Both the position numbers and the translations under genes were made by a program. Positions 49,191-57,522 of a stretch of 64,000 bases of DNA are shown piece by piece. Origin of the DNA: Ktedonobacteraceae bacterium (GTDB lineage Bacteria; Chloroflexota; Ktedonobacteria; Ktedonobacterales; Ktedonobacteraceae). The notes under the pieces were generated by a model, which was not told the DNA's origin, made no database searches, and was given only the letters and a program-made list of their open reading frames with translations. How positions within the stretch are numbered: position 1 is the stretch's first letter; each line of letters begins with the position of its first letter. The stretch is from assembly GCA_035653615.1 (NCBI GenBank), contig DASRBN010000006.1, positions 24,442 to 88,441 of the forward strand. The letters are read 5' to 3'.

Positions 49191-49906
49191 AATACTTTCC
49201 CTCCATGACCGTTCATGCCAACGAGTTCACGCTCTACAGTGCGCTCGGAAAGGAGTTGCGCGAGTTCCTGTTGTAATGGCATGTAACTACGCGTGGCCTC
49301 ATCACGATGCAAACCACAGCGAGGACAGCCGTGTACGCCAACTACCCGCGCCGTCAGCGTCTGGCGAGTGATGATATCCATCTGCCAGAGCCTGCCGGCT
49401 TCTGAAGCCGGGTCGGCATCCAGGCGGGCTATGAACTGGGCCAGGCGAATGGCGGCGATTTCGGCGAATGGGGCCAGATATCCCGCCGGCCCGCTCTGCG
49501 GATGGGCTTCATAATGGCTGCGCAATGCGGAGTGGATGGCCTGCCGGGGTGAGTGTTGGAGCAAGCGCTTCTCATAACATCTGTAGCAGGCTCCCATTCC
49601 TGGCACGACGACCGGTCCAACGCGCAGAGAGCGGTCCTCCAGCACCACCGGAATAAAGTGTTTCTTCCAGGCGTAGCTGATCCCCTCGCATAGCCGGTTC
49701 AGCTGTGGCACCGGTCGCCAGGCGGCCAAAATATTGACGCGCGCTACGGGCCATAAGGCCGGCGATGTTTTGTTGCCTGGATCAGGTTTCGTCTCGACGA
49801 CATCCGGTAACAGTTCCTTCAGGACATCTGCTATGGCTTGACCGAACGCGCCAACCGGCACAATATGTACAGGTTCTTGCAGCTTGCTGTTCGAGTTGGC
49901 GTCCAT
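49175..49906 (-). CDS. E1-like YcaO partner, leader-peptide-binding type
   Basis: 243 aa. It starts with a Rossmann-like VHIVPVGAFGQAIADVLKEL and carries two zinc knuckles, GACYRCYEKRLL and HGCPRCGLHRDE, as in the ocin-ThiF/SagC-like partners that bring TOMM precursors to YcaO. The N-terminal winged-helix part found in the 607-aa protein is absent, so the two E1-like proteins may divide leader binding and YcaO activation. GAGGAG lies before the ATG. YcaO lies 73 bp upstream. Confidence 0.85.
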   Translation of the reverse strand: MDANSNSKLQEPVHIVPVGAFGQAIADVLKELLPDVVETKPDPGNKTSPALWPVARVNILAAWRPVPQLNRLCEGISYAWKKHFIPVVLEDRSLRVGPVVVPGMGACYRCYEKRLLQHSPRQAIHSALRSHYEAHPQSGPAGYLAPFAEIAAIRLAQFIARLDADPASEAGRLWQMDIITRQTLTARVVGVHGCPRCGLHRDEATRSYMPLQQELAQLLSERTVERELVGMNGHGGKVLWSRN

Positions 49907-49979
49907 TGTTCCACACTCCTCTCGCTTCGATTGCTTTTTTGCTTTCTAACAACAGGTTGATGGTTTGCCGTTTTCTGTA

Positions 49980-51383
49980 TCAGGCGAAGGGCTGCGGCCA
50001 GGGGTTAATCTGGTCTTCTGAACGAACCGGGTAGCCCATGTGCCTGGGTGCATCGTAGAGCCTGGGATGGGCCAGGTAGCGCGCTCGATAGCTAAACGAG
50101 AGCGGCTGTAGGGCCGGAATAATCACCCGTACTACTCGCATGCCCACCCGCAAAGCTTCATCCGTACTGATGTCTATGGCGATGGTTTCCATGTTGCGTT
50201 CTTTCAGGCGTGCCAGCAATGTGCGCAGGTCCTGGCGAGCCTCACCAGACTTCAGCACGGGCATCTCGCTTAAACGCCGGCGGTGCGGTGAATGAACCAG
50301 AAAATCGAATGCCGGGAGCCGGTCGCGATAGCCCATATAGCTCGCTCCATCGAAGACGTGCAGGAAATCATCCCAGCTGGCCGGTGGTTCGCCGTGCGCC
50401 TGCATTGCTATTCGCGACGAGGCCGATTCGCGGATCACCTTTGCGATGGCTGCTGCCGGGTCCAGTTCTGTGCTGCACATGACCAGGGTGGCCAGCTTGT
50501 CGTTGCGCGGCGAGAGCTGGATGCTGTAGACCGTGGGTATGCCCATGTCGGTCGTGGCATCGAAGAAAAGATGCTCCACTCCGCTGCTCGCGCGGGCGTT
50601 TCGCTCCAGGTAAGGTTCAAGCCAGCCAGGCACTACGTCCAATTCGATACGAGGCAGCGGCAACTGCTGCAGCCAGGTCAGCGAGATAGCATCGCGTTCG
50701 AGTACCTCGCAAATGGCGCCGGCCAGCGCTCGCTCGAGGCTCGTATGCGCGGCGCAACCGGTCGAGATAGGTAACCAGATACGCTCCCCGCGGCTCAAAA
50801 ATGGGATATGTAAATAGACCATCACGGCGGGTACCCAGACCAGGCGACCATCCAGCAGCGAAACTCCACGCACCCAGCGCATCGGAGCTCGCTTATCGGG
50901 TGCTACTATTGGGCAGCGAGGATGCGCCAGTTCCTTCTCGCTGCACCTGGGAATGCTGTCCAGGTCTAATGCCTCGTCACCCAGTTCTTCGGCAGTGGCC
51001 CAGAGAAATTGCTTCTCATCGTAGGCGCAGCTGGAATATCGTTCCAGTCCTTCGGCGATGGCCTTAATCCTGGCTTCATCGTAATCGAATGAGCCTCCCG
51101 CGCCATCCAGCGTGCCTGTTGCGGAGCGGCCCTCCAGGGCGCGCGCTACGCTACTCAGTGGTTGACCTATATCGCCCATGGAGACACTCACTATTGGGAA
51201 GCGCGGCTCTCCCGGCTGGATCGGCAGTTGCACTGCTCTGCCGATCAGGCCACCGGCAGGTTGTATCAAGTCTTCAAGCGTTGCATGAGCGGTTTGCGTG
51301 TCCGTTACCATAACTCGTCTAGCCTCCTGCATCAATGTATCTACGATGGGTTCTGCTGGCCTATCTGCTCTAGCTTTGTCCAT
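49980..51383 (-). CDS. YcaO cyclodehydratase
   Basis: 467 aa, stand-alone YcaO domain. ATP-binding motifs: SFDYDEARIKAIAEGLERYS (about 98-117), STGCAAHTSLERALAGAICE followed by VLERDAISLTW, and KVIRESASSRIA. The C-terminus is PWPQPFA, a Pro-rich tail of the kind shown to be essential for heterocycle-forming YcaO enzymes. It uses ATP to convert Ser/Thr/Cys to oxazolines or thiazolines with its E1-like partner. Its start overlaps the permease stop by 14 bases, so the exporter and YcaO are co-transcribed. Confidence 0.93.
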   Translation of the reverse strand: MDKARADRPAEPIVDTLMQEARRVMVTDTQTAHATLEDLIQPAGGLIGRAVQLPIQPGEPRFPIVSVSMGDIGQPLSSVARALEGRSATGTLDGAGGSFDYDEARIKAIAEGLERYSSCAYDEKQFLWATAEELGDEALDLDSIPRCSEKELAHPRCPIVAPDKRAPMRWVRGVSLLDGRLVWVPAVMVYLHIPFLSRGERIWLPISTGCAAHTSLERALAGAICEVLERDAISLTWLQQLPLPRIELDVVPGWLEPYLERNARASSGVEHLFFDATTDMGIPTVYSIQLSPRNDKLATLVMCSTELDPAAAIAKVIRESASSRIAMQAHGEPPASWDDFLHVFDGASYMGYRDRLPAFDFLVHSPHRRRLSEMPVLKSGEARQDLRTLLARLKERNMETIAIDISTDEALRVGMRVVRVIIPALQPLSFSYRARYLAHPRLYDAPRHMGYPVRSEDQINPWPQPFA

Positions 51384-52191
51384 TCACCAGCTTCGCGCGC
51401 TTTGGAGCTATACTGTGTGTATCGGGTTGGCCCCAGCGGAACAGCCGTACTGCCAGGGCGATGAGCGCAACGGCGGTGCCAAAGAGTACCAGGTCGTCAA
51501 CTGCCAGGGACGCGATGGGTGTGCCACCGATGATCTGCTGCCGTAGCGCATCCCCAAGGTAGGTCAGAGGGATGAAGCGGGCAACTGTCAGCACAATGTC
51601 GGGCATGATGCTGAAAGGGAGCAGGATACCGGTCAGCATCAAGGCGGGTGCCATCATGCCACCCATCAGACCTCCGGCGACCTCTGGCGAGGGGATGATC
51701 TCGCCGAGGACATACGCCAGGGCGAAGAGCATCACGATGCCCAGGAAAGCGCTCAGAAAAATGCCCGGCAAATTCTGGAAAGGAATGTTTCCCACCAGTA
51801 TGTAACTTACGATCAGGATGACGATGAGCTGCACCAATGCCAGTATCAGGCGGACAACCAGCTGCGCCAGAACGAAATCGAGCGGCGAGAGCGGTGTCAA
51901 TCCGAGCAGGCGCAGAGTGCCGCGCTGTCGCAACATGATCAGGGGTGTGGCAAGCCCAAACATGCCTAACGAGGTGAATGCCATCACCAGAATACCGGGC
52001 AACGAGTAGCGCAGCGGGTCATACACCTGGCTCCCTCCGACTCCTTGCGGTACCTTTCCATTCGCCATCGAGATGAAGACGAACAGGAAGATGAACAGGA
52101 ACGGGAAGATGAGTACGAAAAAGAAGGTCATCTTGTCCCGGATCAATTCCCGCAAATTAGCCAGTATCAACTGCTTCAGCGAATCTTTCAT
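51370..52191 (-). CDS. ABC-2 type export permease
   Basis: 273 aa from the ATG at 52191 (AGGAGG six nt upstream; ATGs at 52215 and 52248 are also in frame). Six membrane helices in ABC-2 order: FFFVLIFPFLFIFLFVFISM, LPGILVMAFTSLGMFGLATP, LRLLGLTPLSPLDFVLAQLV, LIVILIVSYILVG, GGMMAPALMLTGILLPFSIM, and a terminal DLVLFGTAVALIALAVRLF. The FIPLTYLGDALRQ motif before the last helix is typical. It should export the mature peptide or give self-resistance together with the adjacent ATPase. Confidence 0.9.
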   Translation of the reverse strand: MKDSLKQLILANLRELIRDKMTFFFVLIFPFLFIFLFVFISMANGKVPQGVGGSQVYDPLRYSLPGILVMAFTSLGMFGLATPLIMLRQRGTLRLLGLTPLSPLDFVLAQLVVRLILALVQLIVILIVSYILVGNIPFQNLPGIFLSAFLGIVMLFALAYVLGEIIPSPEVAGGLMGGMMAPALMLTGILLPFSIMPDIVLTVARFIPLTYLGDALRQQIIGGTPIASLAVDDLVLFGTAVALIALAVRLFRWGQPDTHSIAPKRAKLVNGQS

Positions 52192-52247
52192 CTTCTTCCT
52201 CCTGGTGTATGCCATTCCTTTCACCTGACAGATTTCTTGATCTCGCA

Positions 52248-53234
52248 CTAATCGCGAATGGTGCGACCGGTTAGCGCAAGGAAGACATCTTCCAGGCTGC
52301 CGGAGCGAACATCGAAGTCATAGAGACCTGGTAGATTGAGCAGGGCGCGCAATGTCTCATCGCTCTGACTCGTCACGAGTTCTACACGCGCAGCTTTTAT
52401 CTTGACAGTGCTGACGCCTGCCAGGCGCTGCAATTCACGCGGGTCGAGTGCCTGACGCGTGGTGCAGCAAATCGTTTTGAGCGGGACGTACTTGCGCACA
52501 AGCTCATCGGGTGTGGCCAGGGCAATGATCTGGCCATGGTCCATAATCGCGACCCGGTCGCAGAGTGTTTGCGCTTCCTCCATCGAATGCGTTGTCAGCA
52601 CGACGGTGCGCCCGCGGCGGCGGAAATCCTCGATCACGTCCCAGATCTGGCGGCGGGCCTGTGGGTCAAGAGACCCGGTTGGTTCATCCAGAAACAGCAG
52701 CTGCGGGTCGCCGGTCAGGGCGATGCCGAGCAGCAGGCGCTGCCGCTGGCCACCGGAGAGGCTCTTGACCAGGCTTTTGCGTTTATCAACCAGTCCCACC
52801 AGGTCAAGTAATCTGTCCACACCGGTCGGATTGCTGTAAAAGCTGGCAAATAAGCGCAACGTTTCCTCAACCCTCAAGGTAGGGAACAGGCTGGCCTCCT
52901 GCGGCTGCACTCCTATGCGGCTCACAAGTGAGAGGCGCTCTGCCTGGGGATCGCAACCGAGGATGCTGACATGGCCGGCGTCAGGTGTGCGCAAGCCGAC
53001 CATCATTTCAAGTGTGGTCGTTTTGCCCGCGCCATTTGGACCTAGCAGGCCAAATATCTCGCCCTCCTCGATCCGCAGCGAGAGGTCGCGCACTGCCTGG
53101 AGAGCACCATACGATTTGCGGATGTTTTCCAGGTGTACGACTGCCGCTCTTTGCTGGCATCCGTGCTCCAGCTCTTGCTGGGTGTTGTCCGCCTGTGGCG
53201 AGTCGGTTGTTTGGACGTAGTCGCAGCTGTTCAT
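52248..53234 (-). CDS. ABC exporter ATPase
   Basis: 328 aa, single nucleotide-binding domain of the drug/antibiotic export type: Walker A GLLGPNGAGKTTTLEMMVGL (about 62), Q-loop VSRIGVQPQEASLF, signature KSLSGGQRQRLLLGIAL, Walker B QLLFLDEPTGSLDP, H-loop VLTTHSMEEAQ. A C-terminal DUF4162-like tail follows (from about 240, EDVFLALTGRTIRD). Its ATG overlaps the stop of the NHLP-type gene in ATGA (53231-53234), so the two are translationally coupled. Confidence 0.93.
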   Translation of the reverse strand: MNSCDYVQTTDSPQADNTQQELEHGCQQRAAVVHLENIRKSYGALQAVRDLSLRIEEGEIFGLLGPNGAGKTTTLEMMVGLRTPDAGHVSILGCDPQAERLSLVSRIGVQPQEASLFPTLRVEETLRLFASFYSNPTGVDRLLDLVGLVDKRKSLVKSLSGGQRQRLLLGIALTGDPQLLFLDEPTGSLDPQARRQIWDVIEDFRRRGRTVVLTTHSMEEAQTLCDRVAIMDHGQIIALATPDELVRKYVPLKTICCTTRQALDPRELQRLAGVSTVKIKAARVELVTSQSDETLRALLNLPGLYDFDVRSGSLEDVFLALTGRTIRD

Positions 53235-53455
53235 GGTTCGTTTCCTTGATACTTTGAGCCAAGCCGGTCAAGAAGAATCTGACTGAATTCGTAGATATCG
53301 CGGGCCACAATTCCTTGGATGGCCGCCTGCTCTTTGGGCGTCAGCTCATACTTTCGTCGCTGTACCGCTTCGAGCGGAGATGCCAACAACTCCTCGCAAA
53401 AGCTCTGGTCAACGGCTGCCAGGCCGAGTATTTCATTGATGACCGTCCATGACAT
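53231..53455 (-). CDS. NHLP-clan small protein (Os1348-like)
   Basis: 74 aa: SWTVINEILGLAAVDQSFCE, ELLASPLEAVQRRKYELTPK, EQAAIQGIVARDIYEFSQIL. The pattern 'LGLAAxDxxFxxxLLxxPxxAxxxxxxxLTxxE' resembles the leader-like NHLP clan of RiPP precursors (nitrile-hydratase/Nif11-related), including a small family often called Os1348. Here it has no core after the helical part (ends LGSKYQGNEP), so it may act in trans as a leader-like or scaffold peptide. Translationally coupled to the exporter ATPase. Confidence 0.72.
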   Translation of the reverse strand: MSWTVINEILGLAAVDQSFCEELLASPLEAVQRRKYELTPKEQAAIQGIVARDIYEFSQILLDRLGSKYQGNEP

Positions 53456-53588
53456 CTTCCGTACCTCTCCTCTTCAACCGAGTTGATGGCTGTTGACAGA
53501 CCTTTTGCCCCCCTGCGGCAGGTCGCATCGCGATACCTGTATGCATTGCCCTTTCTCCGGTGCAACGAGCAAACGGATACGCGCCTGC

Positions 53589-53732
53589 TCAAGACCAGGG
53601 ATAAGGCATCCGTGGTGAAATAGTGAGTACGATCATCAGAACGAGCAAGCAAGCAAATACGAGGTAGCTACCCCAGTGTTGCCAAACGGCTTTCAACCAG
53701 GACAAGATCATCGAGCAATCTGTATGCTTCAT
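53589..53732 (-). CDS. 47-aa single-helix membrane peptide at operon head
   Basis: Found by reading the gap. The ATG at 53732 has GAAAGGAGAGG five nt upstream and the frame runs to TGA at 53589: polar MKHTDCSMILSWLKAVWQHW, then a membrane helix GSYLVFACLLVLMIVLTI, then SPRMPYPWS. It lies 133 bp upstream of the NHLP-type gene on the same strand and is the first gene of the RiPP operon. Size, one helix and position suit an immunity peptide or exporter accessory subunit, but no family is recognised. The remaining 53733-54018 stretch shows no gene. Confidence 0.62.
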   Translation of the reverse strand: MKHTDCSMILSWLKAVWQHWGSYLVFACLLVLMIVLTISPRMPYPWS

Positions 53733-54018
53733 GTGTGCCTCTCCTTTCTCATGCTGGAAGAGCTATGCCTGTACGTGTTGATTACTCTCGATACTCATGG
53801 TTGCCAGTGCCGGTGAGGAATGCGGGCTTTTTCGTGTTTCCGTTTTCCTCACCTTGTCTGGTTATAAGGATACTGGGGGCTTGTTCAAACGGTATTCGCA
53901 CTGTTGAGGCAGCAGTTAGCAGTCAGTTAGCAGACCCTGATGAATTTTTCTCATCGAATGGGGGAATGTGGTGGGGCACGATGACAGGGACAGCGGCTTG
54001 TCCCTGTCATCGTCGGAT

Positions 54019-57000
54019 TCAGTGGTTTCCGGTGATGCGTTCGTAGAGATTCTGGATGGCAGGTCCTGGTTTCACACCGAGTTCATCGTGAAGAACAGAG
54101 GCGCATTGTTGATACTGGCGCAAGGCCAGGCCGCGCTTCCCTTGACGCAGGTAGCAACGCATCAATCCGTAGTGGGCTTCTTCGAGGCATCTATCGAGGG
54201 CCAGCAGCCGCTGCCACTGGTTGGCGCACTCGCTGAAGTCTTCCCGTTGCCAGGCAAGGTGAGCTAGCCGGCTGCGCGCATCGATGTATATCCGGCGCAG
54301 TTCGTCCCGGCGCGGCATGCACCAGTCGCTGTAAAATGACCGCAGGAAGTCCCCATGGTAGAGCGCCACCATCTCCTTCAAGCTCGCTTCGGCTCCGGTA
54401 TGATCCTCGACGGCCAGTAGTTCTTTGGCGCTGGCGTAACGCTCCTGGAAAACAGCAACATCATAGTACACACGATTGCCGTAGAGGGGGGCGAGATCGA
54501 GGGAGTAGTTGCCGGCGCGGTAGATGATGCTGGCTTCGCCGAGCACTTTGCGTAGATAGTAGACGGTTGAGCGCAGTGTCTGGTCATGCTGTTCATCGGG
54601 CCAGAGGGCGACAAGGATCTGTTCTTTGTGCAGGGGTTTGCCGGCGTCGAGCAAGAGGAAAAAGAGTTCCATGGCGCGTGCCATTCTCCAATGAGTGATG
54701 GGAACTCCGTCGAGGATGACGGTCGGCTCACCCAGGGCCTGTACCTGCAGGCGGGAAGTTTCTTGAGGACAGGAACCGGGGATTGTCCCTACGGGTGGGT
54801 TCGCCGGCTCTGCCTCATGCTCCTGCTTGCCGGTTTCTTGAGGAGGCAGGTGATAGAGCCGGGCAATGTCCGGCATGCCCTGTACGGCTTTGAGTAGATC
54901 GGGTATGCGAGTCAGTTCGAGGGATGCGAGTTGTTCATATCCATGCTGGCTGGCAAGCTCTGCCGCCTCTTTCAAGCAGCGAACGGCGGCGGATTTCTCG
55001 CCTTGAGCGTGCAGGCACGCGGCTCGCCGAATACTTGCCTGTATGCGCTCGCGCGTCAAGCCGAGGGTGCAGAGGGCGTTTTCTACTTCTTTGAGAAGAG
55101 CGCAGGCTTCATCATACTGGCATTGATACAACCGGACTGTGCCGAGGACGAGCTGGCGCGTGGCTACCTCATAGCTTTCCACGGCCTGCGAGGGTTCTTC
55201 TTCACCCGTTCCGATAACGAGCAATTGGGCTGTTTGAACATCGCCCATCAGCAGGTAGGTCATGGCAAGACTACAAAGGGCGTAATCGGTCAGGTAGGTA
55301 TCTTTGAGCTGGCGTGCCAGGGTGAGTCCATCCTCGATCATGCTGAGGGCATGATCGTAGCATCCCTGATCCTGGTAGACATCTCCCAGGCTTACCAGGG
55401 CGTAGGCCTCACCACGGCGGAAGCGGATAGGACCCCGGGCGATGGCCAGCGCCTGGGTGAGTACTTGCTCGGCTGCGGCAAACTCGCCCTGGCGTTGTTT
55501 CGTTACTCCCAGACCGATCAGGTTATCCACTTTGCCCCATTCGTCGTTAAGTGATTCCCAGCACTGGATGGCGCGGGTGCGATGATGCTCGGAAAGGGTA
55601 TGTTTGCCCAACATGCCATAGGCGTTCGCGAGCATACTATGCAGGTGAGCTACCTGGCGAACCGTGCCCTCACGTTGCCACAACTGCAAGGCATGTTGTA
55701 ACTCCAGGATGCCGGTGGAGAAATCGCCGCGCATGTTCGAACAGATACCGAGGCGATGATGAGCTTCGGCGCGCAGCCTGACCTGCTGGGGTGGTAATTG
55801 AGCAAGAACCTGGTGACAGAGGGCCTGAGCCTGGGCATACTCTCCAGCCTGAAAAAGAGCTGAACCGCGCGCGAGCGCAATTTGCGCCCGGAGTACGGGA
55901 ACCTCATCTTCCGCAATCCCCTCTGCCTGTGCGGAGAGCGCCTGGTCTGCTTTTTCAAGTAGGGGGAGCGCGCTGACATATTCCCCCAGTGCCAGGTGAA
56001 TATTGGCGCGCGCCAGGAGTAACCGCGGATAGCGTTCAACGGTGGCGGCAGGCAGGGCGTTGATCCAGCGTGCGAGGGTGGCGGTATGCCCCTGCGTCTG
56101 TTCTTGCTCATACGCCTCAGCAATGAGAGCGGCGGCGAACTCGTTCTCCTGGGCTTCTAGAGCGTGATAGATGGCCGAGTCGTAGTCTCTGGCGGCATGA
56201 AATAAGACGGCTGCGCGGTGATGCAGGGACGCGTACTGTTCAGGAGCTTGAGTGCGTAATTCTTCCAGGAGCAATTCGCGCAGCACGGGATGACAACGAT
56301 AGGCGAGTTGCGGGCCATCGCCACTGCGTGAGACAAAGAGGCCTTGCCGTTCGAGGTAATCAAGGCGTTCGGCGGCGTCCGGGATGTCGAGCAGGGAAGC
56401 GCAAAGCGAGGGCAGCATCTGCTGAAAGATGGCAGCGCCTTTCAAAAAGGCGTACACCTCTGGTTCGCGGTTGAAGACTTCATTGGCCAGGTACGAGAAC
56501 AGATTCTGCCGTCCCATACGCATGGCGGGCGATCCCCAGAACGAGGTGGGGGTTCCACCGGGGCTGACAAACTGCAAATCTCCCAGGCGCGTACCGAGCA
56601 AGATGCCGGCGATCCAGCCATCGAAAGACGCGACGAGTTGCTGGGCTTCCTCCTCTGACAGGGGTTCGATGCCCTGCAGGCGAGCGAGATCGCGAATCTC
56701 TTGCACCGAGAAACGCAAGCCATTGCTGCCGAGGCCAAACATTTCGCGCCGGGCCAGCAGGGGAGCAAATTCGAGGGAAGGCATAGCGCGGCTCTCAATG
56801 ACGATGACGCATTGAGGGGGCAGCTTTTGCAGCAATCGGTTGACCAGGTGATTCACATCCGGGTTCGAGTTCACCTCGTGATAGTTGCTCAAGATGAGTG
56901 CGAAACGTTCGGGAATTTCGGCCCCAATACGTTCTGCCAGCATATCGATCACCGCTTCACACTGATCGATATATGCTGCCCGCTCGCCAGCTGTAGCTGA

Positions 57001-57357
57001 TATAGCCGCGGCCAGCAGTGAGTCGAGGGAGGCACCGAACTGCGGGAAACGCTGGCGGATGCTGGCAATGAGGAGTTCCAAAAAGGTGATCTTATCCGCA
57101 TCCTGCGGAGTGAGGAAATACCAGCAACAGGGCATAGCAGTGTCGCGTTCAAAATCAGCAAGCAAGGTGGTTTTGCCATAGCCGGCAGGGGCACAGATCA
57201 TTACCAGTTTACACCACCGGGGTCCCCCGCTGCTGCCGGATGAGGGACCGAGCATCACTTCGCGAAGAGCAGCAACAAGCTCCTCGCGATGGAGTACTGT
57301 TGGTAGTAAGCCTGGGCCGGTGATTCTTCTCGACGAAGACGTATGCATGAGAGCCAT
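54019..57357 (-). CDS. MalT-like STAND ATPase with C-terminal SARP (BTAD) domain
   Basis: About 1112 aa. N-terminal ATPase: Walker A MICAPAGYGKTTLLADFERD near residue 55, Walker B ERFALILSNYHEVN near 150. A long TPR region follows (about 380-830; e.g. RLRAEAHHRLGICSN, GEAYALVSLGDVYQDQGCYD). The C-terminus is a SARP module: winged helix LQVQALGEPTVILDGVPITH, HKEQILVALWPDEQHDQTLR and a BTAD domain ending LHDELGVKPGPAIQNLYERI. In standard SARPs this module is N-terminal; here it stands where MalT has its LuxR domain. It is immediately upstream of the RiPP operon and is its likely pathway-specific activator. The start is uncertain (57357 or 57348). Confidence 0.88.
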   Translation of the reverse strand: MALMHTSSSRRITGPGLLPTVLHREELVAALREVMLGPSSGSSGGPRWCKLVMICAPAGYGKTTLLADFERDTAMPCCWYFLTPQDADKITFLELLIASIRQRFPQFGASLDSLLAAAISATAGERAAYIDQCEAVIDMLAERIGAEIPERFALILSNYHEVNSNPDVNHLVNRLLQKLPPQCVIVIESRAMPSLEFAPLLARREMFGLGSNGLRFSVQEIRDLARLQGIEPLSEEEAQQLVASFDGWIAGILLGTRLGDLQFVSPGGTPTSFWGSPAMRMGRQNLFSYLANEVFNREPEVYAFLKGAAIFQQMLPSLCASLLDIPDAAERLDYLERQGLFVSRSGDGPQLAYRCHPVLRELLLEELRTQAPEQYASLHHRAAVLFHAARDYDSAIYHALEAQENEFAAALIAEAYEQEQTQGHTATLARWINALPAATVERYPRLLLARANIHLALGEYVSALPLLEKADQALSAQAEGIAEDEVPVLRAQIALARGSALFQAGEYAQAQALCHQVLAQLPPQQVRLRAEAHHRLGICSNMRGDFSTGILELQHALQLWQREGTVRQVAHLHSMLANAYGMLGKHTLSEHHRTRAIQCWESLNDEWGKVDNLIGLGVTKQRQGEFAAAEQVLTQALAIARGPIRFRRGEAYALVSLGDVYQDQGCYDHALSMIEDGLTLARQLKDTYLTDYALCSLAMTYLLMGDVQTAQLLVIGTGEEEPSQAVESYEVATRQLVLGTVRLYQCQYDEACALLKEVENALCTLGLTRERIQASIRRAACLHAQGEKSAAVRCLKEAAELASQHGYEQLASLELTRIPDLLKAVQGMPDIARLYHLPPQETGKQEHEAEPANPPVGTIPGSCPQETSRLQVQALGEPTVILDGVPITHWRMARAMELFFLLLDAGKPLHKEQILVALWPDEQHDQTLRSTVYYLRKVLGEASIIYRAGNYSLDLAPLYGNRVYYDVAVFQERYASAKELLAVEDHTGAEASLKEMVALYHGDFLRSFYSDWCMPRRDELRRIYIDARSRLAHLAWQREDFSECANQWQRLLALDRCLEEAHYGLMRCYLRQGKRGLALRQYQQCASVLHDELGVKPGPAIQNLYERITGNH

Positions 57358-57522
57358 TCGCTCCATTTCTAGAAATGAGGGCACCGGAATCGATATTGAT
57401 AGTGTGGAGACCGGGTTTCCCAGCGCTAGTCCGAGGGCTTCCCACAGTCAAATGAAACAACCAGACTACTGTTAGTAAGTGTCCAGTTGCATGATACAAT
57501 GCTTTTCTTTTTTTGTCTACTT

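Noticed and set aside
39313..53732. Calling the cluster a canonical thiopeptide locus
   Set aside because: No separate pyridine-forming [4+2] enzyme was found and LanB is full-length, not split; the cores also have fewer Cys than typical thiopeptides.
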